Shown here: one piece after another, positions 6,775 through 10,881 of the stretch
How positions within the stretch are numbered: the stretch's first letter is position 1
Layout: the number at the start of each line of letters is the position of its first letter
Assembly (NCBI GenBank): GCA_021737905.1
Contig: JAIPDA010000066.1
Span: 1-10,881, forward strand
Direction: 5' to 3'
Length of the DNA stretch: 10,881 nt
DNA from: Rhodoferax sp.
Lineage (GTDB): Bacteria; Pseudomonadota; Gammaproteobacteria; Burkholderiales; Burkholderiaceae_C
Position numbers and translations under genes: made by a program
Notes under the pieces: model-generated
What the model was told of the DNA's origin: nothing
The model's input: the letters and a program-made list of their open reading frames with translations, nothing else
Databases searched by the model: none

Positions 6775-7338
6775 ATGACCCGTCTGAAACTCCCCGCAAC
6801 GCGATCCCTGGCCTTGTGCTTCATGTTTGCTCTGGGGGGCGCGAGCCTCTCCGGCTGCCAGACCATGCTTGAGCAGGTATCCCTTCAAGAAAAAGTCAAA
6901 CCCGTAGCCGCGGCCCAGCCTACCAAAGCTGCTGTTGCCCAGCCCAGCCCGGCTGAAGTGGCGGGCATGATCGCGCCCATGGTCGAAAAGCGTGAAACGC
7001 TGACGGCCAGTGGCTACGCTGTGATCAGCGTGCAAAACCACCGCAACCCGGCGCAGCAGCGTTTGCTGGCCATACGCGCTTCCAAGCTTGACGCTTACCG
7101 CTCTTTGACCGAGCAGGTTTACGGCCAGCAACTCGATGCCAGCACCACGGTGGCCGACATGGTGGTGCAAAACGACTCCTTCCGCACCCGTGTTGAAGGC
7201 GTGATTTACGGCGCTGTGCTGGTCAGCATCACGCCGACCAGTGATGACACTTACGAGACCACTTTGTCTTTGGACAAAGCCGTGGTCAAGGATCTGCGTA
7301 CCCTGTACCTGGGTCAGATCGTCGCTAAAAACCGCTGA
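6775..7338 (+). CDS. flgP: FlgP-like outer-membrane lipoprotein (LPP20 family)
   Basis: 187 aa from ATG 6775, chosen because it places a clean lipoprotein signal at the N-terminus: MTRLKLPATR, a hydrophobic core, then lipobox L-S-G-C with the lipidated cysteine at residue 28. The following Gln (no Asp at +2) predicts the outer membrane. An in-frame ATG at 6736 would bury the signal. After an Ala/Pro/Lys linker (32-65), the domain from about 77 to 180 contains ASGYAVISVQ, AIRASKLDAYRSLTEQVYG, a TTVADMVVQNDSFRTRVEG stretch and YETTLSLD, the hallmark of LPP20/FlgP proteins. In Vibrio, FlgP is part of the H-ring disk around the polar flagellar basal body. Directly followed by the flgT-like gene. 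FlgP versus another LPP20 lipoprotein is settled mainly by this neighbour. Confidence 0.85.
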   Translation: MTRLKLPATRSLALCFMFALGGASLSGCQTMLEQVSLQEKVKPVAAAQPTKAAVAQPSPAEVAGMIAPMVEKRETLTASGYAVISVQNHRNPAQQRLLAIRASKLDAYRSLTEQVYGQQLDASTTVADMVVQNDSFRTRVEGVIYGAVLVSITPTSDDTYETTLSLDKAVVKDLRTLYLGQIVAKNR

Positions 7339-7349
7339 TCCTTGATCAG
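7335..7349 (+). repeat. Short perfect inverted repeat at the flgP stop
   Basis: CTGATC-CTT-GATCAG: a 6-bp stem with a 3-base loop overlapping the flgP stop codon, 15 bases before flgT. No T-run follows, so it is not a standard terminator. It could attenuate or stabilise the transcript, or be chance. Confidence 0.3.
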
Positions 7350-7363
7350 TATTTCCTGAGCCC

Positions 7364-8542
7364 ATGGCCATGAAACACCGACTCGCTTGGCTGGCACTGG
7401 CTGTGTGCGCTCCGGCGGTGCTGGCCCAGGCCGTCACAGGCTTGAGCCCGGAAGAACGCCTGGAAGGCATACGCGCAGGCCTGGTGCAAGCTGCCCTGGA
7501 AGGCCCGACCCGGGTTGACAGCGTGGCTTGGATAGACGGGCAGGGCGTGTTGCGCGAAGGCAGCAGCTTTCGCTCAGGCATGCAAGTGCGCGGGGTGCAG
7601 GTGCTCAGCTATCTGCGCGACAGCAGCGGGCGACCGCAGGCCCAACTCAAGTTGCAAGAAGGCAAAGCCTCGCCAGACGGTATCGCTGCCGATTTGGCTG
7701 TTGCTGCCAAGCCGCGTGATTGTGAAAAGCAGGTCTCTCTGCGTCACCTCATCGGTCTGCAAATCGCCTTGGATGGCCAGTGGAGCCACCAAGATGCGGC
7801 ACTGGCCTACACCTTGAGCCAGTTCGGCCGCGACCAGGTGCTGCAAGCCGGCGCCTCGGCCAGTGCTTGGCGAATGATTCAGCAAAGTAGCGACAAACTC
7901 TCCGCTTATGAGCAAATCCTCACGAGTTCCGGCGAGCAAAACTTGCCTTGGCGCGCTGTTATCAGCGTCTCCCCGGTGCCAGCCCAAGTTCGCAGCGCAG
8001 CGCCGCAGCAAGATTTGAAAACCTGGTGGCGCGAAAATCCTTTGTGGGGCGATACCCCGACTTTCATGCGCATTCATTTCGCCGTCACTGCGCAGGGGAG
8101 TAGCAAGCCGTTTTTTGCTGCCAGCGCCGATATTCCAATCCCGGCTGAATCTGGCGCTTACAGGGCTAACTTACTGCCCCCTCAGGCACGCGAACAAGTG
8201 GCCCGCCATGTTCGCCAGTGGACACAGGCCTTGGACTCGCGCCTGGCTTGCGAAAGCGTGAAGCCTGAAGTGACCCATGCCCGTGGTGCCGACCTGCGCA
8301 TCAATGCCGGCACCTTGGCTGGCGTGCGCGCTGGCGACGAGTGGGTACTGGCCGATCAGCGGCGCTTTCCGCACCAGATTCTGGAAGCCGGCGTGGGCGC
8401 CCAAGTCGTGCTGGCCCGGGTTCAGCGTGTCTATACCCACCATGCCCAGTTACAAGTTTTAGCCGGCCCGGCCGATCAGGTCCGCACCCAATGGCGCGCC
8501 TGGCAGCCCCAGACCATGTCTGGCGTGGATGTGTTGCGCTAA
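7364..8542 (+). CDS. flgT: FlgT-like periplasmic H-ring protein
   Basis: 392 aa, close to the roughly 375-380 aa of Vibrio FlgT. A signal peptide (residues 1-21, cut after AVLA) sends it to the periplasm. ATG 7370 two codons later is an alternative start. Three parts follow as in FlgT: an N-terminal domain (about 22-100) with EERLEGIRAGLVQAAL and then VRGVQVLSYLRD, a middle domain from about 118 (CEKQVSLRHLIGLQIAL, then a helical region to 180 and strands to 260), and a C-terminal domain (about 303-370) with LRINAGTLAGVRAGDEWVL, like the GxxxGxxxGD motif of FlgT_C. Only two cysteines, C120 and C296, remain in the mature chain and might pair. FlgT in Vibrio builds the H ring and recruits MotX/MotY. 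Overall similarity is by pattern, not alignment, so I treat it as FlgT-like. Confidence 0.75.
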   Translation: MAMKHRLAWLALAVCAPAVLAQAVTGLSPEERLEGIRAGLVQAALEGPTRVDSVAWIDGQGVLREGSSFRSGMQVRGVQVLSYLRDSSGRPQAQLKLQEGKASPDGIAADLAVAAKPRDCEKQVSLRHLIGLQIALDGQWSHQDAALAYTLSQFGRDQVLQAGASASAWRMIQQSSDKLSAYEQILTSSGEQNLPWRAVISVSPVPAQVRSAAPQQDLKTWWRENPLWGDTPTFMRIHFAVTAQGSSKPFFAASADIPIPAESGAYRANLLPPQAREQVARHVRQWTQALDSRLACESVKPEVTHARGADLRINAGTLAGVRAGDEWVLADQRRFPHQILEAGVGAQVVLARVQRVYTHHAQLQVLAGPADQVRTQWRAWQPQTMSGVDVLR

Positions 8543-8546
8543 CGCG

Positions 8547-8567
8547 GTGTTAATGCTGTGTTAATGC
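8547..8567 (+). repeat. Two tandem copies of GTGTTAATGC, 11-bp period
   Basis: The 10-mer GTGTTAATGC occurs at 8547-8556 and again at 8558-8567, separated by one T, in the 83-nt gap between the flgT-like and the LysM genes. An 11-bp period is about one helical turn, as expected for side-by-side protein binding on DNA. No promoter could be fitted confidently. Confidence 0.4.
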
Positions 8568-8614
8568 AGGCCTGTACCTTTTTGAATCACTTATGGCACC
8601 AGCCGCCCTGCTAC

Positions 8615-8620
8615 AAGGAA
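8615..8620 (+). promoter_or_regulatory. Shine-Dalgarno AAGGAA deciding the start at 8626
   Basis: AAGGAA ends five bases before ATG 8626. It fixes the start of the LysM protein and rejects the in-frame ATG at 8593, which would have only TTTGAATCACTT before it. Confidence 0.65.
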
Positions 8621-8625
8621 GCCCC

Positions 8626-9153
8626 ATGAACAAGTCCTCTTTACACACCGCTGTCTGCAATTCGCCAGGCTTGATAGCGCCCAAGTGGCTGGTTTCGACC
8701 CTGGTCTTGGTGGCGGTGCAGGCTGTGGCTCAGGTCCCGGCTCCAACTGCCAGCCCAAGCACAAGCCCAACTCAGGCACCCCGGCCGGCGATGTTTCCGC
8801 CCAACCTGGCTCCCAAGGCTGCCGCTCCTGTTGCCCCTGTACGCCCGGCCGTGGTGGCGTCTGGCCGCACTTACAAAGTTCTGCGCGGCGATTCACTTGA
8901 CAAGGTGATTCAAAAAACCATGGCCGAAAGTCCCCTGCGTGTCGAGTTGCTGCGCAACGCTTTCATCGAACTCAATCCGCAGGCATTTCCTGGCGGTCAG
9001 GCCTCACGCATGCGCACCGCAGAGACACTGAATGTGCCAGACGCTGTCCAACTGCTGCGTGCCGTGGCCACGCCATTGCTGGAAACAGAAGATGCATCGC
9101 GCGCGGCCGCACCGGCGTCGGCTGAACAGCAGCGACGCTGGGTCCGCTTTCCT
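8626..9153 (+). CDS. FimV/HubP-type LysM-domain protein, secreted or membrane-anchored
   Basis: The coding frame ends with the TGA at 9154-9156, giving 176 aa from ATG 8626. That start has a good AAGGAA (8615-8620) six bases upstream, and the in-frame ATG at 8593 has none. Residues 20-37 form a hydrophobic segment ending AVAQ, either a cleaved signal or an anchor. A Pro/Ala/Ser/Thr-rich linker runs 38-78. The domain at 82-138 reads YKVLRGDSLDKVI ... LRNAFIELNPQAF ... TLNVP, the pattern of the LysM-like module at the N-terminus of FimV/HubP polar proteins, which binds peptidoglycan. The rest of FimV (long acidic repeats, TPR domain) is absent. It sits between H-ring genes and a fliK-like gene and likely docks part of the flagellar base on the cell wall; this role is inference. 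Confidence 0.82.
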
Positions 9154-10244
9154 TGATTGAAGGCGCTCAGGCCAGCCAATCGGCTGGCCGCGCAAACCCA
9201 ATTTTTCTTGAAGGAAAGTTGTTGCCCGTGGCCGCCCCGGCGGCCCGTGCGCTGGGGCTGAGCGACGGTGAGGTTGTCGAAGCCTTGGTGCAAACCCGCC
9301 CGAACGGTGACATGGCCTTGCTGCTGCGCGGGCGCATGCTGGAGTTACCACGCCCCTCGCCCTGGGCGGAAGGGGACAAATTGTCACTGCGGGTCCAGGC
9401 CTCGCCCAGCGGCCCCTGGACTTTGCAGCTCTTGCCGGCCACCACGGCGCTGCCGTCACTCACAGCCCCGGCCGACCCCGGCGTTTTCTTTTCTAAAGTA
9501 GCCAACTTGTTGTTTCGCCCGCCGCTCGCTCAGGGCGTGAGTGAGATGTTTCGCCCGGGCACCTTGGACTCTATTTTGCAAAGCTTGCCGCGGCCCGACT
9601 TGCAAACCCAGTGGCGCAGCATGCAGCTGTCCATGGCGCAGCTCACGCCGCAGGCACTCAGCCAATTCGTGGCCGCCGGCATGGGGGCAGAGGCCTGGCT
9701 AGCGCGTGGTCTCATGCCGCCTGCCGATGACCCTAAACAACTGCTGCGCCGCCTCATGGCGGCCCTGGCCCGGGGAGAGTCCGACGAAAGCGCTGAGAAA
9801 GTCAGCAGTCTGCAGCGTGCGGTAGACGACCTGGAGTCATTTCAGGTCCAGGCCGTGCAAGCCCATGCCCAGCGCGAGTTGCTCATGCGCATGGTTTTGC
9901 CTTTTCATGATGCTGAGCCGGTAGAGATTGTCTTCAGGCGCGCGCCGCGTGACGGCGACAATCCCCCGCCACTCACAGTCAATGTGCACTCGCGCAGCGA
10001 TTCGCTTGGTGAAATCTGGCTCAAGACCGAACTGCACGGCTCTGACCGTGTCGACCTGCACATGTGGGCTTTGCAGGCCGACGTGGCCCGGCAGGCCAAC
10101 GTCCGCTCTCCGGAGTTACGCCAGCAACTCGCTGATGCCGGGCTGGCCATGCAGAGCTTTCAAATTGTGCATGGCGCGCGGCCGGTGGAGCCCGGTCAAT
10201 GGCGGCCCAGCGGGCGCGGCATGGTGGTAGACGTTTCAGCATGA
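9153..10244 (+). CDS. fliK: FliK-like hook-length control protein
   Basis: 363 aa when started at TTG 9153, which overlaps the previous stop as TTGA; there is no ATG until about residue 54, so a TTG or GTG start (also possible near 9219-9230) is required. The N-terminal part (15-95) is a compact beta-rich domain (KLLPVAAPAARALGLSDGE, then ALLLRGRMLEL). The middle (100-240) is helical with Gln/Ala/Leu. The C-terminal part (about 240-342) matches the Flg_hook/FliK_C pattern: SLGEIWLKTELHGSDRVDLHMWA followed by a helix SPELRQQLADAGLAMQSFQIVHG. FliK is exported, measures hook length and signals FlhB to switch substrates. The 3' end overlaps flhX by ATGA. It may be a second FliK-like protein, as the main fliK usually sits in the fliE-K cluster. 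Confidence 0.82.
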   Translation: MIEGAQASQSAGRANPIFLEGKLLPVAAPAARALGLSDGEVVEALVQTRPNGDMALLLRGRMLELPRPSPWAEGDKLSLRVQASPSGPWTLQLLPATTALPSLTAPADPGVFFSKVANLLFRPPLAQGVSEMFRPGTLDSILQSLPRPDLQTQWRSMQLSMAQLTPQALSQFVAAGMGAEAWLARGLMPPADDPKQLLRRLMAALARGESDESAEKVSSLQRAVDDLESFQVQAVQAHAQRELLMRMVLPFHDAEPVEIVFRRAPRDGDNPPPLTVNVHSRSDSLGEIWLKTELHGSDRVDLHMWALQADVARQANVRSPELRQQLADAGLAMQSFQIVHGARPVEPGQWRPSGRGMVVDVSA

Positions 10245-10570
10245 ACCCGATTCGCCAAGCCATTGCCCTCGAGTACGGCGCCCACGCAGTCCCCATGGTC
10301 ACCGCCAAGGGCGACGGCGCCGTGGCCGACATGATTGTGGAAGAAGCTCGCAAGCAGGGCGTTTATGTCTCGCAAGACCCCCAGCTGCTGGCTTTGCTCA
10401 GCCGGCTCAATGTGGACGACGAGATCCCCACAGAGCTCTACACCACCGTGGCCGTGATTTTGAGCTGGGTTTATTGGCTCAAGGGCATGCGCCCGGGAGA
10501 CGAAAAAATGGCAGCCTACAGCCGCCCAGAGGTTGCTGCCCAAGCAGCGCCGGCCGATCCTGCGGCTTAA
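10241..10570 (+). CDS. Stand-alone FlhB cytoplasmic-domain homologue (FlhX-like)
   Basis: 109 aa from the ATG that overlaps the fliK-like stop (ATGA). An upstream in-frame ATG at 10199 lies inside fliK and is not needed. The whole protein aligns with residues 268-350 of the FlhB in this window: NP, AIALEY, AKG, EEARKQGV, PQL, EIPTELY and WVY are shared, about a third identical by eye. It has no membrane segment. The protein begins M-N-P-I-R, so its start coincides with the FlhB cleavage point but the T/E-H residues are replaced by I-R. Proteins of this kind (FlhX, FlhB2, YlqH) are known; in Helicobacter one can replace the cleaved FlhB tail. It is not a truncated pseudogene, since reading frame and domain boundary are exact. 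The C-terminus (92-109) is an Ala/Pro tail. Confidence 0.88.
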   Translation: MNPIRQAIALEYGAHAVPMVTAKGDGAVADMIVEEARKQGVYVSQDPQLLALLSRLNVDDEIPTELYTTVAVILSWVYWLKGMRPGDEKMAAYSRPEVAAQAAPADPAA

Positions 10571-10582
10571 GCAGGGCAGGGC

Positions 10583-10881
10583 TCAGGCGTCCTGGTAACC
10601 GCGCCCGCGTGAAAAACGGGCCACTTGACCTAAGCGGTCATAAACCTCGACGGTGCTGGTGGCCACGCTGGACTGCAGGCTTTGCAGCGTGCCGCGTATG
10701 GCTTCGAGTTTGCGCTCTATGAGCATGGCGTTGCGCCTGTGCAGGTCGCGGCATTCGGTCATGGCGGCCAGCAAGCCTTGCCAATCGGGGTCTTTTTGCA
10801 AAACCTCTGCGGCAGGGCAGAGGCCAGCGAGCTCGGCCAGCAAATCGGCTTTGCGGCCCTGAAGCTGTTCAAAACGGTCCA
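10583..10881 (-). CDS. flgN: FlgN-like hook-associated protein chaperone (5' end beyond the window)
   Basis: The frame is open through the right edge; the visible part is 98 codons plus the stop at 10583-10585. The edge sequence DRFEQLQGRKADLLAEL and the core GLLAAMTECRDLHRRNAMLIERKLEAIRGTLQSLQ fit the C-terminal half of FlgN, including the ECRDLxxRN motif. FlgN is a small cytoplasmic helical chaperone that escorts FlgK and FlgL to the export gate. A TTG at 10843 is not a convincing start because upstream codons still match the family. It is convergent with the flhX-like gene, 12 bp apart. The usual partners flgM and flgA would be expected just beyond the window. Confidence 0.8.
   Translation of the reverse strand, partial: DRFEQLQGRKADLLAELAGLCPAAEVLQKDPDWQGLLAAMTECRDLHRRNAMLIERKLEAIRGTLQSLQSSVATSTVEVYDRLGQVARFSRGRGYQDA

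Noticed and set aside
8127..8134. GCCGATAT resembling a FliA -10
   Set aside because: Inside the flgT-like coding region with no -35 match at the correct distance.
8594..8610. TGGCAC resembling a sigma-54 -24 element before the LysM gene
   Set aside because: No GC at the right spacing for the -12 element.
10241..10570. flhX as a decayed flhB fragment
   Set aside because: The frame is intact, it has its own coupled start, and it begins exactly at the cleavage-domain boundary.
1..10881. Mobile elements, tRNA/rRNA genes and CRISPR arrays
   Set aside because: No transposase, terminal repeats, RNA gene signatures or spaced repeats were seen anywhere; the region is densely coding.

Overview
The window is a flagellar gene region from a Gram-negative bacterium. 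GC-rich coding sequence, Ala/Gln/Leu-rich proteins, a FlhB and FlgN of proteobacterial type, and the mixture of gene families suggest a betaproteobacterium of the Burkholderiales (Comamonadaceae-like). This assignment is by style only. The presence of FlgP/FlgT-type H-ring proteins and a FleQ/FlrA-like sigma-54 activator points to a polar-type flagellum.

Layout. (1) 13-2256, + strand: fliQ, fliR and flhB, the membrane part of the flagellar type III export gate. (2) 2253-5353, + strand: three genes I cannot assign to a named flagellar gene, continuing the same transcription unit. The first overlaps flhB by ATGA and encodes a DamX/ExeA-like protein (degenerate AAA-like domain, one membrane helix, long Ala/Pro linker, C-terminal SPOR-like domain). 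The second is a largely disordered soluble protein. The third is a single-pass membrane protein with a long C-terminal coiled coil. They occupy a place where many polar-flagellum clusters carry flhA/flhF/flhG. (3) 5374-6516 (or up to 6609), - strand: a sigma-54-dependent activator with a FleQ-like C-terminus but no N-terminal receiver/FleQ domain. It is convergent with the unknown cassette. (4) About 6517-6774: an AT-rich divergent control region with a good candidate FliA (sigma-28) promoter facing the next operon. (5) 6775-10570, + strand: flgP-like lipoprotein, flgT-like periplasmic protein, a FimV/HubP-type LysM protein, a FliK-like hook-length protein, and a stand-alone FlhB cytoplasmic-tail homologue (FlhX-like). 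(6) 10583-10881, - strand: the 3' part of a flgN-like chaperone gene that runs off the window.

How they fit together. FliQ/FliR/FlhB form the export gate. FliK measures the hook and triggers FlhB to switch substrates, and FlhX is a spare copy of the part of FlhB that FliK acts on; the window holds both FlhB versions. FlgP and FlgT would form an outer (H-ring-like) disk around the basal body. FlgN is the chaperone for hook-associated proteins. The most interesting undescribed material is the three-gene cassette after flhB, whose first gene looks like a peptidoglycan-binding, ExeA/DamX-style envelope protein wired into the export-gate operon.
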